Shown here one piece after another: positions 1-11,894 of a DNA stretch of 64,000 nt. Origin of the DNA: Lineus longissimus (Eukaryota; Nemertea; Pilidiophora; Heteronemertea; Lineidae); assembly GCF_910592395.1 (NCBI RefSeq), contig NC_088325.1:2757501-2821500 (forward strand). The letters run 5' to 3'. The translations under genes were made by a program, and so were the position numbers. The number at the start of each line of letters is the position of its first letter. The first letter of the stretch is position 1. The notes under the pieces were generated by a model that was not told the DNA's origin, did not search any database, and saw only the letters and a list, made by a program, of their open reading frames with translations.

Positions 1-1554
1 CCAATTATTCAGTTCAAAAAGCGCGTTTTGCCCGCGTATCCAAGTTATATTAAAAATGGAGAGAAAAGGACGACGATAGCTTCCTATGACAGCGGCAGCT
101 ATTACTAAGATGTTTTTCAAGACAATCGGCACGCTAAAAATACAATGTTTAGTTGAACATGGGTGATGACGAGGTAGGATTATTGTGTGTAAATGACGAG
201 TTGATATATCAAACAACTTAAGTACAACCGGTTTGTATCCACTTTCCCGGCGCACGTAGTAGAGCAACGATAATTTCCCGTTGACAACATGACTGACCAT
301 TTGGCAAAAACGAGAGGAAACAGACACATTACCTACGAGTGCGTAAACATTCCTTTGTTCAGGTTGGTAGACAAGTATATTTCTTAAAGCATGAACATGT
401 CATCGATCATCTCGATGAACAAATAGTATCGAATTAGAATTGTCGTCAAACATAAACAGCCTGGCATCATATTTACTCAAAATGACTGATACGGGGGGGG
501 GTTTGAAAACGACTGGTTCAGAAATTTGGTACGTGTGGGTTCTTTTTTCCTGAAAGAGCAGTTGTTAAAGTGTAAGTAGATGAGAGCTGCACTGCTTTTC
601 AATCTTGTTACCACAGTACAGTCAGCCTTTAACCAGGGACCCAGAAACTTCTGGACGGAATGCCATATGGTATGATTTACTGCCACAATTTGTATCATAT
701 TTGACTTGAGATGGATTTTTGCTATACCACGATCGAGACTTGGCATGTGATAAAACCTTACCTCTAGTTGATACATAAGCCATCCTCTAGTAATCGTTAC
801 ATCTTCCCTCTCCAAACATGTTGCCTTTTCACTGTGCAGTCGGCAAACATGGCCGCCATTATGCCCTGGGGTATTAATAGTTTTGCAACTTAGCACCAAA
901 AAGCAAACAAATGCGCAATGACACCTCGACGGCAAGTTGTTATCAGCAAAACTTGGCTGAATTATTTCTCGATCATGTGTAACCTTCTTGTAAAACCTGC
1001 TTTGGGTTCGGACCATTGTCAGTTATTGCCGAAAATGTACGAGACCACTATGTCAAACACAAGGCATGGTCCTGACCACTGGGCAGTATTAATAAACGTT
1101 GCATTAATCCATCTAACATCTTGACTTAATTCAATGAAAGATCTGATTGGCTTTTTCAAATAACAACATTTCAACATGAGAGAGCATCAGAACTATTTCT
1201 ACGAAGCCGAAATTGTGCGGATATTTTAAAAAAAACATGTAATTCAATTTGATAACAAGCATTTTTTGGAGGCTATTACTGTAGAAGAATTATAATAAAA
1301 CACACTGTGGCAACACCTTGGATACTTTTATTGAATTTCCCATTTGCAAGCAACAAGTTGGCGATGAACGTCCGGCCGGACCATTCATCTGGGTATTTTC
1401 GAGTATGATTAGGACAAGCGAACATTACCGAAAGGAAGGGGACTAAACTGAATGGGAGACTGCCGTACCAACGCACACGCTGAATCCAAACATGCTCGCT
1501 GCAGTGACGGCAAACTGTCCACAAGTTGAACCTATGCCCGAAATGCCACTTCAA
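1..1554 (-). CDS. PAN-domain family gene, copy 1 (3' end cut by window edge)
   Basis: Minus-strand gene seen as three open blocks. The last exon runs from 549 to beyond position 1 and follows a CTCTTTCAG acceptor. The PAN exon is 762-956, bounded by an AG acceptor and a GTAAGG donor. A putative 5' exon at 1276-1554 has a hydrophobic stretch (LPFSLVPFLSVMFA) that could be a signal peptide. The PAN call rests on closely spaced cysteines (HCAFVCFLVLSCKTIN) followed by HVCRLHSEKATC. The last exon carries three extra G bases in a G run (in-frame, one more proline) compared with the other copies. It belongs to the same diverged subfamily as the copies at 57-59 kb. The protein is probably secreted; its function is unknown. 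The 5' exon is uncertain, because its splice phase does not obviously match the PAN exon. Confidence 0.5.
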
Positions 1555-3708
1555 AGTTTATATTTCATTCCTTTATACTTAGTTTTTGCCATCTATAGTC
1601 GATCCTTTTATCACTTGAATTACCCTGAAACAGCGTGGTAATTCAAATTACTATACTGGCTACTGGCCGCCGGGTATTGACAATAGACTCGACGAAATTC
1701 TTTGTTGGTTGGTGAAATTAAGGGGCGAATGGTTTGAAAGGCGCTGCTTAAGTTTCTTTGAAATTATTGCTTATGAATCTTAAAATTTCCTGCGTCATTA
1801 TATCATGTGGATGAACGAAATCAATATGCAGAGGTTTAGAGTTTTTCTGACAATTTTTTTCCATTTTTGGCCCACCCGGTATCGTAACGAACATGTTGCA
1901 GTTTTTTTCTCCAAACTCGTGAGTGCCTGGAAGGCAGTAGGACTCAAATTCTCCATTCTAAGGTCGGTAAGAAACTGCATTTGCAAGGCATTGGAAGCCT
2001 ACATGCCGTCGACGTAACCGCTCACATACCTATCCCGATGGCCCAGTGGCTCAGGCATCCGCCTCAGAAATGGAAGGTCAAGCAGTCGTGAAAGTCAAAG
2101 GTACATCGTGCTTTATGAAGTTTGGCACTGTATACATATGTTCTTCCGGTAATCACCTGTGCGCCGTCGACGTAACCGCAATAGCACACCTACCGATCCC
2201 GACGGCCCAGTGGACCAGGCGACTGCTTCATAAATTGAAGGTCGAGCAGTCGCTGGAGTCGAAGGTACACCATGCTTTATGGAATGCAGCACTCTATTAT
2301 CAAAACACTATCCCTGGTTCAGGCAATGAAAATACGCATCATTTTATTGATCAACAGAAACATAATGTTTTTTTCACGATGTTGTATCCGATATCTCACC
2401 TGCATCGATCGAGTGCGGATTGAAACTGAATGCTGTATTTTTGGGAGAAAATGCCCTCTAGAAAATTGTTATTGTTTTTTAAGATATCCGGTGTCCCCCC
2501 CAAAAAAAAAACGTACGGAGCGTTAAACCGAAATTTATGAGAGATGGAATTCATTAAATTTTGCATCAAAATATTATCGATGGGTTCTTGTAGTTTCAAA
2601 GATTTCAGTATTTCTTCTCTCTTGTAGTGAGGGAAACAAGAAATACATACATATAGTCCAAGTTTAATGTTGACATTGCGACAAGTTCTGAATGCTTATA
2701 CATATACAAACTTATAAAAAATGACTCTTAAAACAAGCTTAATACACATTTTAAAATAATAATTTGCCATATGATACTTAACCTTCATAAATCGTTAGAA
2801 AAGTTTTTAAGACAAGAAAAATGAGTACACAAATGAAAAACGTTTCCATGGAAACCGATCGGCTCCACCTGTTCGACCAATTATGATTTGCAAACTGCAT
2901 ATGGCCGTACCGGTTTCATGTCAACACATTGACTCAAAACGTTGTAAAATGATGACTTTATCCAATGGCCACTTTTTCCATTTGGTGTATACAAATAATG
3001 ACCCGATCGACTGTAGACTGTCTGTTACTCTGCAAACAACTAGGCTAGACCTAAAGAATAATCTAGTCCAGGTAACCTGGACCCTATCCGCCGCAAAGTA
3101 GAGGGTCGAGGAAGCCTCGTTGATTTACCCGGGGCAAGCCATACATTTTCAGTGCGCTGATATGATGGATGTACTGTCATACGAAGTGCTCTGGTATTGC
3201 AGATTTTTCACTTGGATCGAGGTTACCCATCCTACAAAAACACCGGAATCTTACGCCCCCAAATCGAGTTCATGACGAGTGCATTGCCAAGTACTCGTCT
3301 CTGTAATACGTGATCAATTGAGGAGATGGGTGAAAGAGTCTATGAATAATCTAGAACAGAAGAAAACTGAAATCTCAAAGTTTGATGAATATTTATAGAC
3401 TTTCCATTATGACCAACAGCCCCAATTCCTCAATCTATCATGTACCACCTCCAATTCCCCGTGGCGCAATTGGCATCTTTGGATTACAGTTGCCACTATC
3501 AAGACCATCAGTTCGCCCACACCAGTCTCCCTTGAGTCATGAATTTACAGCTTGAGAATTCTCAGTTCTAGTGTATGTTGTTGTTTGCCCACGCAATTGA
3601 TATAGCTTATAGGTCTTTGATGATTTTGTGTGATCTGCTATTACTCGGAAATCCTACTCGAATGGTTTTATCAATTTCTATGATGGCCAAACCTCTCGAA
3701 GCGTTTTG
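1555..3708. other. Spacer between PAN-family copies 1 and 2
   Basis: No gene can be supported. The spacer holds two tandem tRNA-like repeat units (2006-2330), an AT-rich block (about 2600-2900) that recurs near 8450, 10800, 16650, 19000, 23160, 51950 and 60130, and a block at 2880-3700 that recurs upstream of every full copy (near 11040, 19220, 23400 and 56180). Short open frames on either strand do not keep their frame between paralogous spacers. Confidence 0.6.
2006..2330 (+). repeat. tRNA-like tandem repeat (SINE-like), two units of about 155 bp
   Basis: Each unit contains TGGCCCAGTGG or CGGCCCAGTGG, which fits a pol III A box. About 40 nt later comes AGGTCGAGCAGTC, a weak B box. The spacing is tRNA-like but no full cloverleaf or anticodon arm can be drawn. 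The same block occurs near 7970-8300, 10330-10520, 16150-16480, 18510-18700, 22550-22860, 26720-26890, 51673-51790 and 59640-59960. Confidence 0.35.
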
Positions 3709-5736
3709 CTAACCAACTGGGGTAAACCGTCTAGCGTATTTTATTGTCTCCTTGCTCTGTCCTTTACCCATATCGTTACTAGTTCGTACGGGTGATAATA
3801 GAACGCTATTAGGTAGCATGACTATTCTGCGTTCTTTTTCATATTTACTTTGTTTCTGCGGTATCCCAATATGCCAATTACTGACTGAAATAAAGGTCAC
3901 CATATTGATCTTTGTGACAGTTTTCAAAGGAGCCAGAGGAGAGCATATGTCTCTGATAAATGTTACACTGGAGAAGAAGTTTTTGTTTCCGTGTAAAAAT
4001 AAAGTCGATGCCTTTCGATAGTTCGAAATGTAAATAAAACGCGGGATTGAAAACACTTCCAATCGCGTTTTAGGCTTAGGAAAGACACGATATAATGCAA
4101 GAAATCCTTTATCTGACCTTTTATAGAGTAAGATATGACCTTGTCTACTGACGCAATAATATCCCTGGTCAGGCTGTCTTACTGTTTGCCAACTATTCAG
4201 TTTATAAGGCGCCTCCTGCCCACCTATCAAAGTTATATTAGATACGGTGAGAGTCTGACGACGCCAGGTCCGTTTGAGAACACAACCTATTACAATGGTT
4301 TTTTTCAAGAGAAGCGGCTGGGTAAACGCAGATCCCCTAGCTAAACATGGGTGATGACGAGGTAGGATTATTGTATCATAACAACCAGATAATATCTCAA
4401 GCAACTTAAAGACAACCGGTTTATATCCTCTTCTCCGGGGAACGTTGTGGAACAGCCATAATTTCCCGTTGTGAATTTCACTGAACATTTCAGTAAAACG
4501 AGAGGAAACAGACACATTGTGAACGAGTGCGTAAACATTCCTTTGTTCAGGTTGGTAGACAAGTATATTTCTTAAGGAATTAACATGACCTCTATTATAA
4601 TCTAGATGAACAAATGGTATCGAATTAGAATTGTCATCAAACATAAACAGCCTGGCTTCATATTTACTCAAAATGACAGATACGGGGGGTTTGAAAACGA
4701 CTGGTTCAGAAACTCTGTACGTTTGGGTGCTTTCTTCCTGAAAGAGCATTTGTTAAAGTGTAAGTAGATGAGAGCTGCACTGCTTTTCATTCTTGTTCCC
4801 ACAGTGCAGTGAGCCTTTAACCAGGGACCGAGAAACTTCTTGACGGAATGCCATATGGTATGATTTACTACCACAATTTGTATCATATTTGACTTTGAGA
4901 CGGATTTTAGCTTAACCACGATCGAGTCTTGGCATGTGATAAAACCTTACCTCTAGTTGATACATAAGCCATCCTGTAGTAATCGTTACATCCTCCCTCT
5001 CCAAACATGTTGCCTTCTCACTGTGCAGTCGGCAAACATGGCCGCCGTTATTCCCTCGGGTATTGATAGTTTTGCAACTCAGCACCAAAAAGCAAACAAA
5101 TGCGCAATGACACCTCGACCGCATGTTGTTATCAGCAAAACTTGGCTGAATTATTTCTCGATCGTGTGTAACCTTTTTGTAAAACCTGCTTTGGGTTGGG
5201 ACCATTGTCAGTTATTGCCGATAATGTACGAGACCACTATATCAAAGGCATGATCATGACCACTGGGCAGTTTTAATAACCGTTGCATTAATTCATCCAA
5301 CATCTTGACCTAATTCAATGAAAGATCTGATTGGCTTTTTCAAATAACAACATTTCAACATGAGAGAGCATCAGAGCTATTTCTGTGCAGCCGAAATGGT
5401 GCGGATATTTTACAAATACATGCAATTCAATTTGATAACAATCATTATTGCCCGCTATTACTGTAGAAGAACTATAATAAAACACACCGTGGCAACACCT
5501 TGGATACTTTTATTGAATTTCCCATCTGCAGGCAACAAGTTGGCGACGATCGTTCTGCTTGACAATTCATCCGGGTATTTCCGAGTATGATTAGGACAAG
5601 CGAACATTGCCGAAAGGAAGAGGACTAAACTGAATGGGAGACTGTCGTACGAACGCACAAACTGAATCCAAATATGCTCGCTGCAGTGACGGCAAACTCT
5701 CCACAAGTTGAACCTCTGCCCGAGATGCCACTTCAA
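3709..5736 (-). CDS. PAN-domain family gene, copy 2
   Basis: The last exon is 3709-4737 (343 codons to the stop) and follows a clear acceptor (CTCTTTCAG). The PAN exon is 4951-5145 (65 codons), ending at a GTAAGG donor. Both junctions are phase 0, so the PAN block joins the long exon across an intron of 213 nt. A putative signal-peptide exon lies at 5458-5736. The long exon begins with residues TYRVSEPVVFKPPVSVI and has recurring beta-strand-like segments (GKLWLF, GHILLYKR) that could be propeller blades, but I do not recognise the family. Against other copies it shows only 3- and 6-nt indels, as expected for a frame under selection. The product is probably extracellular. Confidence 0.55.
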
Positions 5737-5911
5737 AGTTTATATTTCATTCCTGTATACTTCATTTTTGCCATCTATACGATCCTATTATCACTTGAAT
5801 AACCCTGAAACAGAGTGGTAATTCATTTTACTATACCGGCTACTGGCCGTCGAATATTGACAATAGACCCGACGAAAATCTTTGTTGGTTAGTGAAATTA
5901 AGGGGCGAATT

Positions 5912-7508
5912 ATTATGACCTTGTCGGCTGACGCAATAATATCCGTGGTCAGGCTGTCTTACTGTTCGCCAACTATTCAGTTTATAAGGCGCCTCCTGCC
6001 CACCTATCCAAGTTATATCAGATACGGCGAGAGTCTGACGACGCCAGGTCCGTTTGATAACACAACCTATTACAATGGTTTTTTTCAAGAGTAGCGGCTG
6101 GGTAAACATGGATCCCCTAGCTGAACATGGGTGATGAAGAGGTAGGATAATTGTATCATAACAACCAGATAATATCTCAAGCAACTTAAAGACAACCGGT
6201 TTATATCCTCTTCTCCGGGGAACGTTGTGGAACAGCCATAATTTCCCGTTGTGAATATCACTGAACATTTCAGTAAAACGAGAGGAAACAGGCACATTAT
6301 GAACGAATGCGTAAACATTCCTTTGTTCAGGTTGGTAGACAAGTATATTTCTTAAGGCATGAACATGTCCTCTATCATCTCGATGAACAAATAGTATCGA
6401 ATTAGAATTGTCGTCAAACATAAACAGCCTGGCTTCATATTTACTCAAAATGACTGATACGGGGGGTTTGAAAACGACTGGTTAAGAAACTCTGTACGTT
6501 TGGGTTCTTTTTTCCTGAAGGAGCAGTTGTTAAAGTGTTAGTAGATGAGCGCTGCACTGCTTTTCATTCTTGTTCCCACAGTACAGTGAGACTTCAACCA
6601 GGGACCCAGAAACTTCTGGACGGAATGCCATATGGTATGATTTACTACCACAATTTGTATCTTATTTGACTTTGAGACGGATTTTAGCTTAACCACGATC
6701 GAGTCTTGGCATGTGATAAAACCTTACCTCTAGTTGATACATAAGCCATCCTGTAGTAATCGTTACATCCTCCCTCTCCAAACATGTTGCCTTCTGACTG
6801 TGCCGTCGGCAAACATGGCCGTCATTATTCCCTCGGGTTCGGGTGTTAATAGTTTTGCAACTCAGCACCAAAAAGCAAAGAAATGTGCAATGACACCTCG
6901 ACCGCATGTTGTTATCAGCAAAACTTGGCTGAATTATATCTCGATCATGTGTAACCTTTTTGTAAAACCTGCTTTGGGTTGGGACCATTGTCAGTTATTG
7001 CCGATAATGTACGAGACCACTATATCAAAGGCATGATCATGACCACTGGGCAGTTTTAATAACCGTTGCATTAATTCATCCAACATCTTGACCTTATTCA
7101 ATGAAAGATCTGATTGGCTTTTTCAAATAACAACATTTCAACATGAGAGAGCATCAGAACTATTTCTACGAAGCCGAAATTGTGCGGATATTTTACAAAA
7201 ACATGTAATTCAATTTGATAACAAGCATTTTTTGCAGGCTATTACTGTAGAAGAATTATAATAAAACACACTGTGGCAACACCTTGGATACTTTTATTGA
7301 ATTTCCCATTTGCAAGCAACAAGTTGGCGATGAACGTCCGGCCGGACAATTCATCTGGGTATTTTCGAAATTGATTAGGACAAGCGAACATTACCGAAAG
7401 GAAAGGGACTTAAATGAATGGGAGACTGCCGTACCAACGCACACGCTGAATCCAAACATGCTCGCTGCAGTGACGGCAAACTGTCCACAAGTTGAACCTC
7501 TGCCCTAG
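5912..7508 (-). pseudogene. PAN-domain family copy 3, truncated and with a nonsense codon
   Basis: The last exon (5912-6514) lacks the final ~150 codons of the family. At 5911/5912 the spacer sequence after GGGGCGAAT joins directly to exon-internal sequence. The eleventh codon of this exon is TAA (6484-6482) where other copies have GAA. The PAN exon is intact at 6728-6928 and has a 6-nt in-frame insertion relative to other copies. The 5'-exon region (about 7284-7540) has an in-frame TAA. This is best read as a dead copy, duplicated later as copy 5. Confidence 0.6.
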
Positions 7509-7540
7509 ATGCCACTTCAAAGTTTATATTTCATTCCTTT

Positions 7541-9180
7541 ATACTTAAGTTTTTGCCATCTATAGTCGATCCTTTTTTCACTTGAATTACCCTGAAACAG
7601 CGTGGTAATTCAAATTACTATACCGGCTACTGGCCGCCGGATATTGACAATAGACCCGACGAAATTCTTTGTTGGTTGGTGAAATTAAGGGGCGAATGGT
7701 TTGAAAGGCGCTGCTTCAGTTTCTTTGAAATTATTGCTTATGAATCTTAAAATTTTCTGCGTCATTATATCATGTGGATAAACGAAATCAATATTCAGAG
7801 GTTTAAAGTTTTTCTGGCATTTTTTTCTCCATTTTTCGCCCACCCGGTATCATAAGGAACATGATGTAGTTTCTTCTCGTGAGTGCAAGGAAGCCAGTAG
7901 GACTGAAATTCTCCATTCAAAGGTCGGTAAGAATCGGTATTCGCATGATATTTGGAGCCTACGTGCCGTCGACTTATCCGCTCACATAACCGATCCCGAT
8001 GGCCCAGTGGCTCAGGCATACGCCTCAGAAATGGAAGGTCGAGCAGTCGTGGAAGTCGAAGGTACACCGCGCTTTATGAAAGTTGGCACTGTTCATATGT
8101 ACTTCCTGTAATCACCTATATGCCGTCGACGTAACCGCATTTGTTCACCTACCGAACCCGATGGCTCTGTGGCCCAGGCGACCACCTCATAAATGGAAGG
8201 TCGAGCAGTCGTGGAAGTCTATGGTACATCGTGCTTTATGAAATGAGGCACTCTACTATTAAAACACTCTCCCTGGTTCAGGCAATGAGGCTACGCATCG
8301 CTTTATTGATCAACAGGAAAATAATGTATTTTTCAGGATGTTGTGTCCGATATCTCACGTGAATCAATTGAGTGTGGATTGAAACTAAAAGCTGTATTGT
8401 TGGGAGACAATGCCCTCTAGAAAATTCTTTTTTTCTCTCGTGTAGAGGGGGAAACAAGAAATACATACGTGTAGTCCAAGTTCAATACTATCATTGCGAC
8501 TAGTTGTAAACGGTAATGCATTTACAAACTTTCAAAAAATTACTTCTTAAAAAAGCTTACACATTTTAAAATGATAATTTGCCATATGATACAAAACCTT
8601 CATAAATCATCAAAAAGGTTTTTAAGACAAGAAATATGAGTCCTCAAATGAACAACGTTTCCAGGAAAACCGTTCGGCTCCACCTGTTCGACCAATAATG
8701 ATTTGCAAATACATAGCCGTACAAATTTCATGTCAACAAGTTCACTCTAAACGTTGTAAAATGATGACTTTATCCAATGGCCTCTTACGGTAAAGAAACC
8801 CCTAATTATATTAGAACCTCTTGGTAATATCCATGGAAATTAGCTGAGTTAATAGACTTTTGCCGTGCGCATCAATCGTGCCGGCTGAATGATATAAATC
8901 GATACTATTAACATTGTGGCGGTGTAGTTCCCGTTGTTTGCCCTCTCACTTCACAACATGTCAGTAAGTTTTATAAGTGCGGGAGGGCGTACGGTAAGGA
9001 AAATGGCCAAACTGACGCCATCACCCCGGTTATTCAGATCACAAAACAAACGGGCAACTCCCATTCTGACGAGAGCAGCTGATGCCAGATTTTATCTATC
9101 TATTGGTATCTTTATTCGATATGTAAATTACATTTACACGTCTAGACAAACAAACATGATTACAAATTATGCACAGTGAT
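7541..9180. other. Spacer with tRNA-like repeats and AT-rich block
   Basis: No gene is supported. It contains the tRNA-like block (about 7970-8300), the recurrent block with TTTGCCATATGATAC (about 8570-8780), and a segment (about 8790-9080) that reappears at 53,650-53,842 plus 55,689-55,800 and at 60,470-60,780. Confidence 0.5.
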
Positions 9181-9229
9181 ACAAAAAAATGGTGCAGGTG
9201 CGACTCCACAGAATACAGGTTACAGGGTG

Positions 9230-9690
9230 CTACTCAGTGCACAAAAAATCAACAATGGTTTTTATATTTACATCCCCGCGCTTTGTATCTAGTAAATGGA
9301 GGACATCCCTAATGGCACTTGACCGAACCAAAATAGCTTCTGAAGGATGAACGTATGGCACCGCGTCGATGTTCCCGATTGTAGAACGCGGTGCCCCAAT
9401 TAAATTAGTAATGTATGAGATAGAGTTAGACACAGAGGACGAGCTTCCATTTAATGCCAACTGAAAAGCTATTTGAATGTAGTTATTATTTGTTTCCGAT
9501 GACCTGCTCATGAAACGTAGAAATCGGTTGTGGAGAGTAGCCTCTATCGGACTTGACAAAATTAAATGTTGTAATAAGACACAGTGCGTTCTAGGATGTA
9601 CAGATAAAATTCTTCTGACCGCCTTCCTCCATGCGGTATACAAAAGGTTGACAGACCTATCTCCGAGGTCCCACTGAACTACGAAAGCCC
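9230..9690 (-). mobile_element. Non-LTR retrotransposon ORF2 C-terminal fragment
   Basis: The minus strand encodes about 150 residues with the motif AWRKAVRRILSVHPRTHC, typical of the region after the reverse transcriptase of CR1/Jockey-type non-LTR elements (WRK.vRRll.lp.rTHc). The reading frame continues a little upstream of the first ATG and there is no RT core in the window, so this is a 5'-truncated insertion ending at its own stop codon. An almost identical copy lies at 17,413-17,873 because of the 8.18-kb duplication. Confidence 0.6.
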
Positions 9691-9699
9691 AGAAGGCTC

Positions 9700-9893
9700 A
9701 TTCGACAAAACTTACTTCGACAAAATTGACTTCGACAAAACTCACTTCAACAAAGACTTCGACAAAATTGATTTCGACAAAACTCACTTCGACAAAACTC
9801 ACTTCGACAAAACTCACTTCGACAAAATTGACTTCGCCAAAATTCACTTCGACAAAACTCACTTCAACAAAACTCACTTCGACAAAATCGACC
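9700..9893. repeat. 15-bp minisatellite
   Basis: About 13 units of TTCGACAAAACTCAC with small variants (AATTGAC, TTCAACAAA). Since 15 is a multiple of three and no unit holds a stop, both strands are open, giving repetitive TSTKL (plus) and FVEVS (minus) peptides. These are low-complexity artefacts, not genes. Confidence 0.9.
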
Positions 9894-11894
9894 AATCAAA
9901 TCGTGTTTTACATACCTACCTATGTGTTTTATACAGGTAGGCCAGAGGTCGGTATTTAGGTCATAGTAGCTATCATGGCGGTCAAGGATCCACCCAACAC
10001 GAGGGTATCAATCTCTGATGAGCAAAACTCGTTCGTATTTATTTTCCGAAACCGCGAGTCACTAAAGGTAGAAGAGCTTGTTAAGTACACTACTTATAAA
10101 TGAGTTTTTTTTAGTAAGGGCCTGGCCTAACGGCCTGCGGTAATTGTAAGACGCTGTCATTACTGTAAAATCACGGCACTGATATCTGTTTGTATGTATC
10201 ATGATATGCTACCATACACATAAAGCATCTGTCTATATAAGATACATGTCCACAAGAAATGTAGTGAAGCAGAAAATAAATACGAACGACACTGTATACA
10301 AATGTACTTCCGGTAATCACCTATGCGCCGACGACGTAACCGCAATAGCTCACCTACCGATCCGACGGCCCAGTGGACCAGGCGACCGCTTCATATATTG
10401 AAGGTCGAGCAGTCGCTGGAGTCGAAGGTACACCGTGCTTTATGGAATGCAGCACTCTACTATCAAAACACTATCCCTGGTTCAGGAAACGAGGCTACGC
10501 ATCGCTTTATTGATCAACAGAAACATAATGTGTTTTTCACGATGTTGTATCCGATATCTCACCTGCATCGATCGAGTGCGGATTGAAACTGAATGCTGTA
10601 TTTTTGGGAGAAAATACCCTCTAGAAAATTATTATTGTTTTTGAAGATATCGGGTGTCCCCCCCCCCCGCCCCCCAAAAAACGTACGGAGCGTTGACCGG
10701 AAATGTCATGAAAGATGGAATTCTTTAAATTTTGCATCAAAATATTATCGATGGGTGCTTGTAGTTTCAAAGATTTCGGTATTTCTTCTCTCTTGTAGTG
10801 AGGGAAACAAGAAATACATACATATAGTCCAAGTTTAATGTTGACATTACGACAAGTTCTGAATGCTTATACATTTACAAACTTTAAAAAAATGACTTCT
10901 TAAAACAAGCTTAATACACATTTTAATTTAATAATTTGCCATATGATACAAAACCTTCATAAATCGTCAGAAAAGTTTTTAAGACTAGAAAAATGAGTAC
11001 ACAAATGAAGAACGTTTCCATGGAAACCGATCGGCTTCACCTGTTCGACCAATTATCATTTGCAAAATGCATATAGCCGTACCAATTTCATGTCAACAAA
11101 TTCACTCAAAACGTTGTAAAATGATGACTTTATCCAATGGCCATTTTTTCCATTTGGTGTATATAAATAATGACCCGATCGACTGTATGTGACTGCATGT
11201 GACTCTGCAGACAACTAGGCGAGACCAAAGAATAATCTAGTCCAGGTAACCTGGACCCTATCCGCTGCAATGTAGAGGGTCGAGGAAGCCTTGTTGATTT
11301 ACCCGGGGCGAGCCATACATTTTCAGTGCGCTGATATGATGGATGTACTGTCATACGAAGTGTTTTGGTATTGCAGATTTTTCACTTGGATCGAGGTTAC
11401 CCATCCTACAGAAAAACACGTGGCCGGACACCGGAATCTTACGCCCCCAAATCGAGTTCATGACAAGTTCATTGCCGTCAAGTACTCGTCTCTGTAATAC
11501 GTGAATGGAGGAGATGGGTGAAAGAGTCTAAGAATAATCTAGAACAGAAGAAAACTGAAATCACAAAGTTTGATGAATATTTATAGACTTTCCATTATGA
11601 CTAACAGCCCCTATTCCACAATCTATCATGTGCCACCTCCAATTCCCCGTGGCGCAATTGGCATCTTTAGATTTCAGTTGCCACTATCAAGACCATAAGT
11701 TCGCCAACACCAGTCTCCCTTGAGTCATGAATTTACAGCTTGTGAATTCTCAGTTCTAGTTTATGTTGTTGTTTGCCCACGCAATTGATATTCCCTATAG
11801 GCCTTCGATGATTCTGTGTGATCTGCTAACTCGGAAGTCCTACTCGAATGGTTTTATCAATTTCTGTGATTGCCAAACCTCTCGAAGCGTTTTG
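9894..11894. other. Spacer before PAN-family copy 4
   Basis: No gene is supported. It contains a short inverted repeat around 9907-9943 (CTACCTA / CAGGTAG), a tRNA-like block (10,330-10,520), a C-rich homopolymer (about 10,658-10,675) whose length differs in the duplicate, and the spacer block seen before other copies. Confidence 0.5.

Noticed and set aside
2036-2100. Functional tRNA gene
   Set aside because: Only the A box is good; no anticodon arm, acceptor stem or terminator can be drawn.
9698-9959. Genes encoding TSTKL or FVEVS repeat proteins
   Set aside because: Both are translations of a 15-bp minisatellite that has no stop on either strand.
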